Shown here piece by piece: positions 47,210 through 57,025 of a stretch of DNA of 64,000 nucleotides (positions are counted from its first letter, which is position 1; every line of letters starts with the position of its first letter). The stretch comes from Bacteroidales bacterium. GTDB taxonomy: Bacteria; Bacteroidota; Bacteroidia; Bacteroidales; UBA932. The DNA lies in the NCBI GenBank assembly GCA_022648545.1, contig JALCMP010000007.1, positions 1 through 64,000 on the forward strand, in the 5' to 3' direction. Both the position numbers and the translations under genes were made by a program. The notes beneath the pieces were generated by a model. The model had not been told where the DNA came from, searched no databases, and saw nothing but the letters and a program-made list of their open reading frames with translations.

Positions 47210-48568
47210 ATGGATATCGATGATTTAAATATATTGCCGACACCGGCAGACTGGAACACCACTGCCTCCATGATAAAAGTCATAGGTGTAGGGGGGGGCG
47301 GATGCAATGCCGTAGACGAAATGTTCAGGAGAGGTATAAAGAATGTGGATTTCATAGTATGCAATACCGACAGGCAGTCTCTCGAACAATGCGCCGTTCC
47401 CAAAAAACTCAAGCTGGGAAATCTTGGAGCAGGCTGCAACCCGGAAAAGGGCAAACAGGCTGCGCTAAACGCATCCAAGTCTATAGAATCTGTTCTCAAG
47501 GATAATTGCAAGATGGTTTTCATAACCGCAGGAATGGGCGGCGGTACCGGAACCGGAGCCAGCCCGATAATAGCCAAAATAGCCAGGGAATTAGGACTGC
47601 TTACCGTTGCGGTAGTAACCCTCCCCTTCAAGATTGAAGGTATAGAATTCATGAGAAGGGCAGTAAAGGGCATAAAGGAACTGAAGCGCTACGTAGACAG
47701 TCTGGTAATAATAGACAATCAGAAACTGTATAAGGTCTTCGGGAAAAAATCCATTTCCGAAGGATTCAAGGATGCGAACAGCGTCCTGTGTACTGCCGTG
47801 CAGAGCATAACCGACATAATAACATCCAGCGGCAAGGTTAACGTGGATTTCGCAGACGTAACCATGGTAATGAAAGATGCGGGCATGGCAATAATGGGAA
47901 CCGGAGAGGCAAAAGGCAGCGAAAGAGCAAGAATAGCCGTTGAAGAAGCCTTCAAATCCCCTCTGCTCAACGAAATAAACCTTAGTTATTCAAAAGGGCT
48001 GCTCGTAAATATAACCACCGACCATAAAAACGAACTCGCCCTTTCGGAAGACGAACAGATCCTTGAATTCGCAAACAACTTCACAAACCATCCGCCTAAA
48101 TTCAAGCGCGGAATAGTATACAAGGAAGACCTCGACGGCAAAATAAAAGTAACCATAGTAGCCACGGGCTTCCCGCTGGACTCACTTCCCCAAATTGATC
48201 TCGAAGACAACGGGCAAAAGACCCTTCATGATCCAGAACCGGGAGCGCAGCCCGTAAAGACACTTCAGACAGACAACGACGGCAGCGAAATTACGATAGA
48301 CCTTACCGGCAGCGGAAACAATTTCAACAGGGGAACGATAACCGCCGGCATAAGAAATGACGAAAACGAAGACGATCAGGAAAAACAGATAGTTGTGATA
48401 GACGGAAAGGAATATGAAGATAAAGAACAAATCCCAGAAAAGCCGGTTCTCATAATATCATCGCCCGGAGAAATTCCCGATCTGGAAAACATTCCTGCTT
48501 ACAAAAGAAGAAGGGCGCTGAGAAGAGCAATAGAAAAATCCAAAAATAAAGAAATAAAGATATCATGA
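47210..48568 (+). CDS. ftsZ: Cell division protein FtsZ
   Basis: IKVIGVGGGGCNAVDEMF; FITAGMGGGTGTGASPIIAKIARELG tubulin signature. Confidence 0.98.
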   Translation: MDIDDLNILPTPADWNTTASMIKVIGVGGGGCNAVDEMFRRGIKNVDFIVCNTDRQSLEQCAVPKKLKLGNLGAGCNPEKGKQAALNASKSIESVLKDNCKMVFITAGMGGGTGTGASPIIAKIARELGLLTVAVVTLPFKIEGIEFMRRAVKGIKELKRYVDSLVIIDNQKLYKVFGKKSISEGFKDANSVLCTAVQSITDIITSSGKVNVDFADVTMVMKDAGMAIMGTGEAKGSERARIAVEEAFKSPLLNEINLSYSKGLLVNITTDHKNELALSEDEQILEFANNFTNHPPKFKRGIVYKEDLDGKIKVTIVATGFPLDSLPQIDLEDNGQKTLHDPEPGAQPVKTLQTDNDGSEITIDLTGSGNNFNRGTITAGIRNDENEDDQEKQIVVIDGKEYEDKEQIPEKPVLIISSPGEIPDLENIPAYKRRRALRRAIEKSKNKEIKIS

Positions 48569-50202
48569 AAAAGACAAGAGTACGTTTCGCACCCAGCCCT
48601 ACGGGACCTCTACATATGGGGGGAGTCAGGACTGCTTTGTACAACTACCTTTATGCAAAGCAGCACGACGGCGATTTCATTCTGAGGATCGAAGACACCG
48701 ATTCCCACAGAACGGTTCCCGGAGCGGAAAAATATATAATAGAATCGTTAAGATGGTGCGGCATAATTCCTGACGAAGGTGCAGATATAAACGGACACAT
48801 AGTTGAAGAAAAATCCGAAAGCCATCCATATGCACCATACAGGCAATCTCAAAGAAAACCGATTTACAAGGCATACGCCGAACAGCTGGTAAAAAAGGGA
48901 CTTGCATATTATGCCTTTGATACTCCCGAGGAGCTCAATGAAAAAAGAGCAGAAGCCGAAGCAGAAAAGAAAACCTTCATATACAATCATGAAAACAGGG
49001 GACGGCTCAGGAATTCTATTTCGCTGCCGGAAGCCGAAACCCAAAAGCTTCTTAAGGAGACCGGACACTGGACGATAAGATTCAAAATCACGCCCGGCAG
49101 GGATATCGATATGGACGACATAATAAGAGGCCATATCGTAATAAACAGCAGCACTCTGGACGACAAGGTCCTCTGGAAAGCATCCGACGGACTTCCTACA
49201 TATCACCTGGCAAACATAGTGGACGATCATCTTATGCAGATAACCGAAGTAATAAGAGGAGAAGAATGGCTCCCTTCGCTGCCTCTTCACTATCTCCTTT
49301 ACGAAGCCTTCGGGTGGGAAAGACCACGCTTCGCCCATCTGCCACTGCTGCTCAAACCGACCGGACAGGGCAAACTAAGCAAGCGCGACGGCGACAAACT
49401 CGGCTTCCCGGTATTCCCTCTCCAATGGACAAGTCCCGAAGGTGAAATAACTAAAGGCTACCGCGAAGAAGGATATTACCCTCAGGCATTCATAAACATG
49501 CTTGCGCTTCTAGGCTGGAATCCCGGAACCGATCAGGAGATATTCACCATGGACGAACTTATAAAATCATTTTCGCTTGAAAGGGTTACCAAGTCAGGTG
49601 CAAGGTTCAATCCCGAAAAAGCCAAATGGTTCAACCAGCAATACCTGAGAATGAGAAGCGATCACGATCTTGCCCGGGAATTCGCCAATGAAATAGATAA
49701 AAAATTCCACAACAGAGAAATATCGGTTTCCACCAACGACATGTCGTTTGCATATCTGGCATCTCTTTGCGGGTTAATAAAAGAAAGGGCACATTTCGTT
49801 TCCGATTTCTGGGAAATTTCTCATTATTTCTTCGAAGCCCCGGTAGAATTCGACGAAAAAGACGTAAAGAAATTCTGGAACCCGGGTACGGCGGAAAAGA
49901 TGGAAGAAGCTTCAGAAGTCATAAACGTCATAGAATTCAAGGATATAAAGGCTCTCATCTCCGAAAATCTCAACAAGGAAGATATGGAGAAAGAACGCCG
50001 TGAGAATATAAATAAGATAGAAACAAAACTTACCGACTTCATAAATGAGAAAGGGTACAAGATGGGTGAGATAATGAACACTCTGAGACTAATATTCGCC
50101 GGGCAGGCAAAAGGACTTGGAATTGCTGAAATAATATTTTTCATAGGCAAAACCAACGCAATTACCAGAATAAAAGATGCAATAAGATATCTCGACAGAT
50201 AA
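48565..50202 (+). CDS. gltX: Glutamyl-tRNA synthetase
   Basis: RFAPSPTGPLHMGGVRTALYNYLYAKQHDGDFILRIEDTD; KLSKRDGDKLGFPVFPLQW. Confidence 0.96.
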   Translation: MKKTRVRFAPSPTGPLHMGGVRTALYNYLYAKQHDGDFILRIEDTDSHRTVPGAEKYIIESLRWCGIIPDEGADINGHIVEEKSESHPYAPYRQSQRKPIYKAYAEQLVKKGLAYYAFDTPEELNEKRAEAEAEKKTFIYNHENRGRLRNSISLPEAETQKLLKETGHWTIRFKITPGRDIDMDDIIRGHIVINSSTLDDKVLWKASDGLPTYHLANIVDDHLMQITEVIRGEEWLPSLPLHYLLYEAFGWERPRFAHLPLLLKPTGQGKLSKRDGDKLGFPVFPLQWTSPEGEITKGYREEGYYPQAFINMLALLGWNPGTDQEIFTMDELIKSFSLERVTKSGARFNPEKAKWFNQQYLRMRSDHDLAREFANEIDKKFHNREISVSTNDMSFAYLASLCGLIKERAHFVSDFWEISHYFFEAPVEFDEKDVKKFWNPGTAEKMEEASEVINVIEFKDIKALISENLNKEDMEKERRENINKIETKLTDFINEKGYKMGEIMNTLRLIFAGQAKGLGIAEIIFFIGKTNAITRIKDAIRYLDR

Positions 50203-50240
50203 ATCATATCTATCAAGGAGAAAATTACTCTATATAAAAT

Positions 50241-50287
50241 AATAAAAGAGAGACCTTTTTCCATACGAAAAAGGTCTCTCTTTTATT
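50241..50287. terminator. Bidirectional intrinsic terminator between gltX and galE
   Basis: 20-bp perfect inverted repeat AATAAAAGAGAGACCTTTTT / AAAAAGGTCTCTCTTTTATT, 7-nt loop CCATACG, A/T flanks on both sides; convergent genes. Confidence 0.88.
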
Positions 50288-50315
50288 TTATGAGAAATAG
50301 CGTAAAATGCCGGTT

Positions 50316-51344
50316 CTATTTTTTCATGATAGCCTGCTGCCATTTCCATGCGGACTCCAGCACAACATCAAGCGGAGTATCGGCTTTCCAGCCCAACACC
50401 CTGTTGGCTTTTGATGGATCAGCCCAAACCTGCTCGACATCGCCTTCCCTGCGCCCTACGACCTTATAATTCAAATTTACTCCGGTTGCTTTCATAAACT
50501 CGTGTACAAGTTCAAGAACCGAAACGCCCTTTCCGGTTCCCAGATTGAAATAGTCTATTCTCTCGTCCGTTACGGCCAGTCTGTCCAGAGCTTTAACGTG
50601 TGCCTTGGCCAAATCCACGACATATATATAATCTCTTATACATGAGCCGTCGGGAGTATTATAATCATTCCCGAATACACTCAGGCAATTGCGTATTCCG
50701 GCTGCCGTCTGTGTGATGAATGGAATAAGATTCTGAGGTACTCCGTTGGGAAGTTCCCCAATTAGAGAAGAAGGATGAGCTCCTATAGGATTGAAGTAAC
50801 GCAATACCGAAACCTTAAGATTGGAAAGTGCATAAACACAATCCTTCAATATCTCTTCAGACATCTGTTTGGTTTTCCCGTAAGGCGAAGTAGCCGGTTG
50901 TATAGGTGCTTCTTCCGTAATAGGAAGATTCTCTGCTGAAGGCTGTCCATAGACGGTACATGACGAAGAAAAAACGATATTCGCGGCCCTGGCCGAAGAA
51001 CTCATCAGATTTACTACGTTCAAAAGACCGTTCAAATTGTTCCTGTAATAATCCAAAGGTTTTTTCACGCTTTCACCCACGGCTTTATAAGCTGCGAAAT
51101 GTATCACTCCTTCTATATTGCCATATTTGCGGAAAACCTTTTCAAAATCCCTGAGATCCGCACAATCGGCTTCCACGAAGTCTATCTTGCGGCCGAGGAT
51201 TTTCTTTATTCCATCGAGGACTCTGGGTGTCGAATTAAAGAAATTATCGACTCCCACTACATCGTAGCCGGCATTAACCAATTCCACGATCGTATGCGAC
51301 CCAATATAACCGGTAGCACCGGTAATCAAAATACGTTTGGACAT
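50316..51344 (-). CDS. galE: UDP-glucose 4-epimerase
   Basis: ILITGATGYIGSHTIVELVNAGYDVVGVDN; SSSCTVYGQP; SPYGKTKQMSEEIL; DYIYVVDLAKAH. Confidence 0.95.
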   Translation of the reverse strand: MSKRILITGATGYIGSHTIVELVNAGYDVVGVDNFFNSTPRVLDGIKKILGRKIDFVEADCADLRDFEKVFRKYGNIEGVIHFAAYKAVGESVKKPLDYYRNNLNGLLNVVNLMSSSARAANIVFSSSCTVYGQPSAENLPITEEAPIQPATSPYGKTKQMSEEILKDCVYALSNLKVSVLRYFNPIGAHPSSLIGELPNGVPQNLIPFITQTAAGIRNCLSVFGNDYNTPDGSCIRDYIYVVDLAKAHVKALDRLAVTDERIDYFNLGTGKGVSVLELVHEFMKATGVNLNYKVVGRREGDVEQVWADPSKANRVLGWKADTPLDVVLESAWKWQQAIMKK

Positions 51345-51364
51345 CTTTATATGTTTTAATTAAT

Positions 51365-52081
51365 TTATTGTGCTATAAACCTGTAAACTATTTCACCATA
51401 TTCCTTCTCGGGAGCAACTGAAGAAGCAGAAAACCGCGAACGTAAGGCAGCCTCAATTGCCGACCGATTTATGCAGGCCCCCTCGGGAGCGCTGGATTGC
51501 AATATTTTCGCATCTGTAACGAATCCCCTGCGATTTACCGTAATACGTACATGTACGTCGCCCCCCCCCTCGCATTTATATACCGGAACGGGAAGCCACA
51601 TAGCACTTCGTCCGGCCAGGGAATAAGACATGACGGAAGGCCCCTTGTAAGAACCTTCATTATTCTTACGGGTTCTATGTTCGGGAGTTCCCACAACGGA
51701 TGAATTTTCCTCCAGGGCCTCTTTTCTGGAATCGGAGAGTTTTTTTCTCAACGCAGCCGCTTCGTCGTATATCCTGTCGGGATTCTTATACCTGTCATCC
51801 TTAAGGGGCTTTCTCGCATTACGGTCGACCGCAATATTTTTAAGTACACCTGCCTGTTCCGAGGAAAGCATGGCTTTTATTTCCCTTGATGCCTTTTCTC
51901 TTAGTTCTTCTTCTTTTTCAGCCCTGGCCTGTTCTTCAAATCCAGAAAAATCGAAAAGGAATGAATTGCGGTTTCTGGCAACCTGCCTTATGGAAGCAAG
52001 TGTAAGAATTATAATCACTACCAGATGAAATATGATAGTGACATACAATCCTATTTTCTGCTCTTTTCGTTTCGGCATCAA
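51365..52081 (-). CDS. TonB-like protein (N-terminal TM, C-terminal TonB-type domain)
   Basis: IGLYVTIIFHLVVIIILTLASIRQ; C-terminal VHVRITVNRRGFVTDAKILQSSAPEGACINRSAIEAALRSRFSAS. Confidence 0.75.
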   Translation of the reverse strand: MMPKRKEQKIGLYVTIIFHLVVIIILTLASIRQVARNRNSFLFDFSGFEEQARAEKEEELREKASREIKAMLSSEQAGVLKNIAVDRNARKPLKDDRYKNPDRIYDEAAALRKKLSDSRKEALEENSSVVGTPEHRTRKNNEGSYKGPSVMSYSLAGRSAMWLPVPVYKCEGGGDVHVRITVNRRGFVTDAKILQSSAPEGACINRSAIEAALRSRFSASSVAPEKEYGEIVYRFIAQ

Positions 52082-52704
52082 TTGTTTTTCCCCGCATTAA
52101 GAAACTTTTCTATTATAGCTCCAATAACGTTTATCGCAACTTTATTATGTCCGCCCTGTGGAACTATTATATCAGCATATCTTTTGCTTGGCTCTATAAA
52201 TTGCAGGTGCATCGGTTTCACCGTGCTGTCGTAACGCTTGAGAACCTGTTCGAGCGTCTTGCCCCTTTCCAGCGTATCGCGCTTTATCACTCTCGAAAGA
52301 CGATCGTCGGCATCTGCATCCACGAATATCTTTATATCAAGAAGGTCGCGCAAACGTTCGTTGGTAAGTATTAATATCCCCTCCACAATTATTATATCAG
52401 CAGGCTCCACATGAATTGTTTCAGTGCTGCTTCTGGAACAGGTTATATAAGAATATACCGGTTGTTCTACGGCATGTCCGTGCCTGAGTTCGTCGAGATG
52501 CTTTATAAGCAAATCAAAATCCACCGCATTCGGATGATCGAAATTATGAACCTCTTTCTCGGCCTGTGAAAGATTGCTGCTGTCCTTGTAATATGAATCT
52601 TGCGGAATCACAACTACATCTTCCTTCTTTAATATGCAGGTCAGTTTCTTTACTACGGTGGTTTTTCCGGACCCCGTACCTCCGGCTATTCCTATTATTA
52701 GCAT
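52078..52704 (-). CDS. udk: Uridine kinase
   Basis: IIGIAGGTGSGKTTVVKKL; IIVEGILILTNERLRDLLDIKIFVDADADDRLSRVIKRD. Confidence 0.95.
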   Translation of the reverse strand: MLIIGIAGGTGSGKTTVVKKLTCILKKEDVVVIPQDSYYKDSSNLSQAEKEVHNFDHPNAVDFDLLIKHLDELRHGHAVEQPVYSYITCSRSSTETIHVEPADIIIVEGILILTNERLRDLLDIKIFVDADADDRLSRVIKRDTLERGKTLEQVLKRYDSTVKPMHLQFIEPSKRYADIIVPQGGHNKVAINVIGAIIEKFLNAGKNN

Positions 52705-52714
52705 ATCTTTCTGC

Positions 52715-54109
52715 TTAAAATTCCGCTGATTTAGGTGTTCGCGGGAACGGAATCACATCCCTTATATTCGCCATCCCCGTTACGAACAAAAGCAGCCTTT
52801 CGAAGCCCAGTCCGAATCCGCTGTGGGGAGCTGTCCCGTAACGTCTCAGATCGAGGTACCATTGCATCCCCGATTTATCCATCCCGAGCTCTTCCATGCG
52901 GTTCTCCAGCTTCTTCAAATCTTCCTCTCTTTCAGAACCTCCGATTATCTCTCCTATCTTTGGGAATAATACGTCCATAGCCCTTACGGTTTTACCGTCG
53001 AGATTCTGCTTCATGTAAAAAGCTTTTATATCTTTGGGATAATCCGTAAGGATAACCGGTTTCCCGAAATGTTTTTCCACAAGATATCTTTCATGCTCGC
53101 TTTGCAAATCGACTCCCCAGTGTACGGGAAATTCGAATTTTGCCCCGGATTTGATAAGTATGTCAATTCCGTCGCCATATGAAAGCCTTACGAAGTCGGT
53201 TGAAACAACGCTTTGGAGTCTTTCGAGGAGCCCCTTGTCTATCATCTTATTAAGGAAAGCAAGATCATCGGCGCAATTATCAAGAGCATAACGAACCAGA
53301 TATTTTATAAAGTCTTCTGCAAAATCCATGTTGTCGTTTATGTCGTTAAATGCAACTTCCGGTTCTATCATCCAGAATTCGGCAAGATGGCGGGGAGTAT
53401 TTGAATTTTCGGCTCTGAAAGTAGGTCCGAAAGTATATACCTTCCCTAGAGACATAGCTCCGAGTTCGGCTTCGAGCTGTCCGCTTACGGTAAGCGAGGT
53501 ATGTTTTCCAAAGAAATCCGAAGAATAATCGATCCGGCCGTCATCAGTCTTGGGAACATTGTTTAAATCCAGAGTAGTAACCTGGAACATGTCTCCGGCT
53601 CCTTCGGCATCCGATCCGGTAATCAAAGGGGTATGAAGATAGAAAAAACCCCTGTCGTTAAAATATTTATGTATGGCATATGCCATGGCGTGCCTTATTC
53701 TGAAAACACAGCCGAACGTATTGGTACGCGGACGCAGATGGGCTATTTCTCTAAGGAATTCCATACTGTGGCCTTTTTTCTGCAGAGGATACGTAGCCGG
53801 ATCAGCCGTTCCGTAGATCTTTATTTCGCCGGCATGTATTTCAACGTTCTGCCCGCTTCCCGGGGATTCCACCAACTCGCCCTTTACGGCAATACATGCT
53901 CCGGTAGTAACAGGTTTAAGGAAATCTTCGGAAAAGTCCTTCCCTTCGCAAACAACCTGTATGTTGTTTACCGTAGAACCGTCGTTCAGTGCTATGAAGG
54001 AGATGTTTTTATTTCCTCTTTTTGTTCTCACCCAACCTTTTGCCAGAACCGTCTCTCCCGGATCCGTTCCAAGCAATTCAACAATAGTTTTTCTTTTGAT
54101 ATCGCTCAT
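52715..54109 (-). CDS. asnS: Asparaginyl-tRNA synthetase
   Basis: [79 protein letters not shown]. Confidence 0.96.
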   Translation of the reverse strand: MSDIKRKTIVELLGTDPGETVLAKGWVRTKRGNKNISFIALNDGSTVNNIQVVCEGKDFSEDFLKPVTTGACIAVKGELVESPGSGQNVEIHAGEIKIYGTADPATYPLQKKGHSMEFLREIAHLRPRTNTFGCVFRIRHAMAYAIHKYFNDRGFFYLHTPLITGSDAEGAGDMFQVTTLDLNNVPKTDDGRIDYSSDFFGKHTSLTVSGQLEAELGAMSLGKVYTFGPTFRAENSNTPRHLAEFWMIEPEVAFNDINDNMDFAEDFIKYLVRYALDNCADDLAFLNKMIDKGLLERLQSVVSTDFVRLSYGDGIDILIKSGAKFEFPVHWGVDLQSEHERYLVEKHFGKPVILTDYPKDIKAFYMKQNLDGKTVRAMDVLFPKIGEIIGGSEREEDLKKLENRMEELGMDKSGMQWYLDLRRYGTAPHSGFGLGFERLLLFVTGMANIRDVIPFPRTPKSAEF

Positions 54110-54131
54110 TTGTTATAAAACTTAAATCTTA

Positions 54132-54139
54132 CAAATTTA
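54132..54139 (-). promoter_or_regulatory. Candidate -7 element TAAATTTG for asnS
   Basis: CAAATTTA on plus strand, 22 nt upstream of asnS ATG. Confidence 0.45.
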
Positions 54140-54162
54140 TGAATTAAAGCAGGAAAAATCAA

Positions 54163-54909
54163 TTACCTTACATATCTCCTTATTGCATCGGACCATATTT
54201 CATATCCACGAGCATTAACATGCAAACCGTCGCGGGTTATAGACGGTTCCAATGTATCTCCGTCTTTTTCCGCAAGGAACAACGGATATATATTTATGAA
54301 TTTTACTCCTTCTTCCTTAGCCAGTTCAGCCAGCTTTGCATTTATGGTCGGGAACATCCATGTTTTTCCGTTGAGCCGCCTGTATCTATGGAAACTCTCG
54401 TTTATGGGCAGCAGGCTTTGCAGGTATATTTTCGTTTTCGGACTTCCGGACTTTATTTTTTCGATAAGATTTCTTATTACCGCTACAACCGAATCAACCG
54501 AAAGGTCGTGACTGACATCGTTTGCTCCCGTAATAAGAAATATTTTGCGAGGATGGCCAGGCAATATCTGATAAAGCCTGTCGCTTATCCCGTCTGCGGT
54601 ATCTCCGATAATTCCGCGGTTCCTTATAGAACCGCCCCTTTTTTCCAATTTCCTTTCCGTGCGGGGAAAATACGAACTCCATTTCCCTCCCTCCACCAGA
54701 CTGTTTCCCAAAAATACTATATCATTGTCACTTACTGGTCTTTCAGTTGAAAATCCTGCAACCCGTTTATAATAGTAATCGGTATATTTTCCGGAATTCA
54801 CATTATTTATAGCTGTTTCAGCTTTTTCTTCGAGATTTTGCGCAACAAGCGGAGAAAAACAAGCAGATAAAACGGCAAAGGCCGTAATTTTCAAAATAGT
54901 ATTTTTCAT
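54163..54909 (-). CDS. Secreted SGNH/GDSL-type hydrolase
   Basis: Signal peptide; VFLGNSLVEGG, NRGIIGDTADGI, ITGANDVSHD, DGLHVNARGYEIW; start probably MKNTI at 54909. Confidence 0.88.
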   Translation of the reverse strand: MKNTILKITAFAVLSACFSPLVAQNLEEKAETAINNVNSGKYTDYYYKRVAGFSTERPVSDNDIVFLGNSLVEGGKWSSYFPRTERKLEKRGGSIRNRGIIGDTADGISDRLYQILPGHPRKIFLITGANDVSHDLSVDSVVAVIRNLIEKIKSGSPKTKIYLQSLLPINESFHRYRRLNGKTWMFPTINAKLAELAKEEGVKFINIYPLFLAEKDGDTLEPSITRDGLHVNARGYEIWSDAIRRYVR

Positions 54910-54923
54910 AATTTTCGTCTTTA

Positions 54924-56441
54924 TCAAAACCATAATGGTTTGGACGGTTTGCTTTCATTCCAGCAGCGATCTATTACGGTAACTTCATAGCGGCACCCCG
55001 CACCGTGGTTCTTGTTCTCCTTAACCACATCGAATTCGTGCCTGTCGGTAACCTCAAGCAGGTATTTTGGATTTGAGATATCCATGGGAGCGCCTTTCGG
55101 AAAACAATATACTGCAAAAAAACGGGCTTTTTGCATAGGATCATGCTCGTCTTTTTCATACGTACTCCATCTTATATAATGTCTTCTTTTTTTAAATGAT
55201 CTTACCGCGTCGGGAGGAATAGAATCTAATTCCTTATATGCAGGAACGAGTGCAGGATAACGCTGATATTTAAGAATAAGGCTATCTGCAATATGATTTA
55301 CGTTTTTGCAAATATCCCATCCGGGCCACCAGATATTTCCGTCGACGTAAGGCAATTCTCTTTCGAGTTTCATTTTTGCAGCCATTTGCGTAGTCGAGGG
55401 ATTTTCCAAATCCCTTGCGGAGAATGTTGAAATACTTTGTCCTATATACAATTGCCCCGGAAAATCTGACTTGTTCCACCATTTTATGAGTGTAGCATAA
55501 TCGGCAGCCGGATGTCCTATCCGCCAATATAACTGAGGAGCAATATAATCGATATAGCCTTTTCTTGCCCATTCCGGTACATCGGCGAACAACTTGTCAT
55601 AACATGAGAAGGCATGAGTATCGCTCCCGCTTCCGTCAGGCGTATCCTTTTTGTTCCGGTAAACGCCGAACGGGCTTATTCCGAAACGGACCCATGGCTT
55701 TATAGCCCTTATAGTATCATGAATCTCTTTTATCAGCAGTTCAACGTTGTACCTCCTCCAGTCGGCTTTTTGATCGCAGGAAAACCCTTGTCCCGTAGCG
55801 TATTTTTTAAATGCGGCATCATCCGGAAAGTCCTCTCCCCTTACTGGATAAGGATAAAAGTAATCATCAAAATGTATTGCATCTATATCATATCTGCTTA
55901 CTATATCTGCAATTACAGAAGTTACGAATCTGCGTGCGGCAGGTTCTGCCGGATTGAACAATATTTGTTTGCCGTACCTGACGAACATTCCCTTTTTTCT
56001 GAAATAGACATGACTTCTGCAAAGAGTATCTTTCTCATTAAGAGTAACCCTGTAAGGATTACACCAGGCTTCAAGTTCCATTCCCCTTTTATGGCTCTCC
56101 TTTATCATAAATGCAAGAGGATCCCAATACGGTTTGGGGGCCCTTCCCTGCACACCGGTAAGGTAACGGCTCCAGGGCTCGAGCTTTGAAGGATAAAAGG
56201 CATCGGCCGAGGGACGCACCTGAAATATTACGGAATTGCAACCTGCCTCTTTAAGGGAGTCCAGAATTCTTATGAACATATTCTTGACCTGAGAAGAGGA
56301 CATGTCTTTTATAAATTTATTGTCTATGGTATGTATCCATGCACCACGGAACTCCCTTTTTGTAATTTGCTGGGAATAAATACAGGAAGACGCAGCAAAT
56401 ACAATAATGAAAATATATAATTTACAGATTTTTTTTAACAT
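54924..56441 (-). CDS. Family 10-like glycosyl hydrolase (GHL10/DUF187)
   Basis: REFRGAWIHTIDN; FQVRPSADAFYPSKLEPWSRYLTG; MELEAWCNPYRV; DAIHFDDYFYPYP. Confidence 0.9.
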   Translation of the reverse strand: MLKKICKLYIFIIVFAASSCIYSQQITKREFRGAWIHTIDNKFIKDMSSSQVKNMFIRILDSLKEAGCNSVIFQVRPSADAFYPSKLEPWSRYLTGVQGRAPKPYWDPLAFMIKESHKRGMELEAWCNPYRVTLNEKDTLCRSHVYFRKKGMFVRYGKQILFNPAEPAARRFVTSVIADIVSRYDIDAIHFDDYFYPYPVRGEDFPDDAAFKKYATGQGFSCDQKADWRRYNVELLIKEIHDTIRAIKPWVRFGISPFGVYRNKKDTPDGSGSDTHAFSCYDKLFADVPEWARKGYIDYIAPQLYWRIGHPAADYATLIKWWNKSDFPGQLYIGQSISTFSARDLENPSTTQMAAKMKLERELPYVDGNIWWPGWDICKNVNHIADSLILKYQRYPALVPAYKELDSIPPDAVRSFKKRRHYIRWSTYEKDEHDPMQKARFFAVYCFPKGAPMDISNPKYLLEVTDRHEFDVVKENKNHGAGCRYEVTVIDRCWNESKPSKPLWF

Positions 56442-56483
56442 TGTTCTAAATTTACAATATTGGTCTACGATTCATACAGGTAT

Positions 56484-56523
56484 AAAAAAAGAGGGAAACG
56501 AAAAATATTTCTCGGTTCCCCTC
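56484..56523 (-). terminator. Intrinsic terminator downstream of the exbB-exbD operon
   Basis: Minus strand GAGGGGAACCGAGAAATATTTTTCGTTTCCCTC hairpin (imperfect) followed by T7. Confidence 0.65.
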
Positions 56524-56542
56524 TCATTTAAGAACTAGTATT

Positions 56543-57013
56543 TTAAAAATGATCCACGGTCCTGGCCGAATACATTATTTTCAGCGCGGAGCAGCGTCTC
56601 AATTCTTGTTTTATATCCGTTACTATACCCATTCTGGTATTTTCATCAGCCTTTATGACGATTGTCATAAATTCACGGTCATTTTCGCTTAACGACTCCC
56701 TTTCGGCTGCAACGAAATCCCTAATGTCATTTACGGATTTGAATGAATCATTTAATTGTATACGTGCATCGGTTCCATATTCCGCCTGTTTTGAAGGAAT
56801 AGGAGTTCCTACATAAATGTAACTTGCCAAATCTTTTCTGTCGAGTTTTGCAGTGGCCGTAGCCTCAGGTTCCCTTACTATCACCAACTTGTCCGTGGTA
56901 CGCATGGTAACGGATACCATAAAGAAAAACAACAACATAAAGATAATGTCCGGCAGGGAAGATGTGTTCAACTTAGGCATATCGCCTTTATTTCGTCTTG
57001 AAAATTGTGCCAT
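56543..57013 (-). CDS. exbD: ExbD/TolR-type biopolymer transport protein
   Basis: MPKLNTSSLPDIIFMLLFFFMVSVTMR. Confidence 0.9.
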   Translation of the reverse strand: MAQFSRRNKGDMPKLNTSSLPDIIFMLLFFFMVSVTMRTTDKLVIVREPEATATAKLDRKDLASYIYVGTPIPSKQAEYGTDARIQLNDSFKSVNDIRDFVAAERESLSENDREFMTIVIKADENTRMGIVTDIKQELRRCSALKIMYSARTVDHF

Positions 57014-57025
57014 TACTTTCTCTCC

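Noticed and set aside
47291-47298. G8 homopolymer in ftsZ as a phase-variable tract
   Set aside because: It encodes the conserved VGGGGCN nucleotide-binding loop of an essential gene; switching is unlikely.
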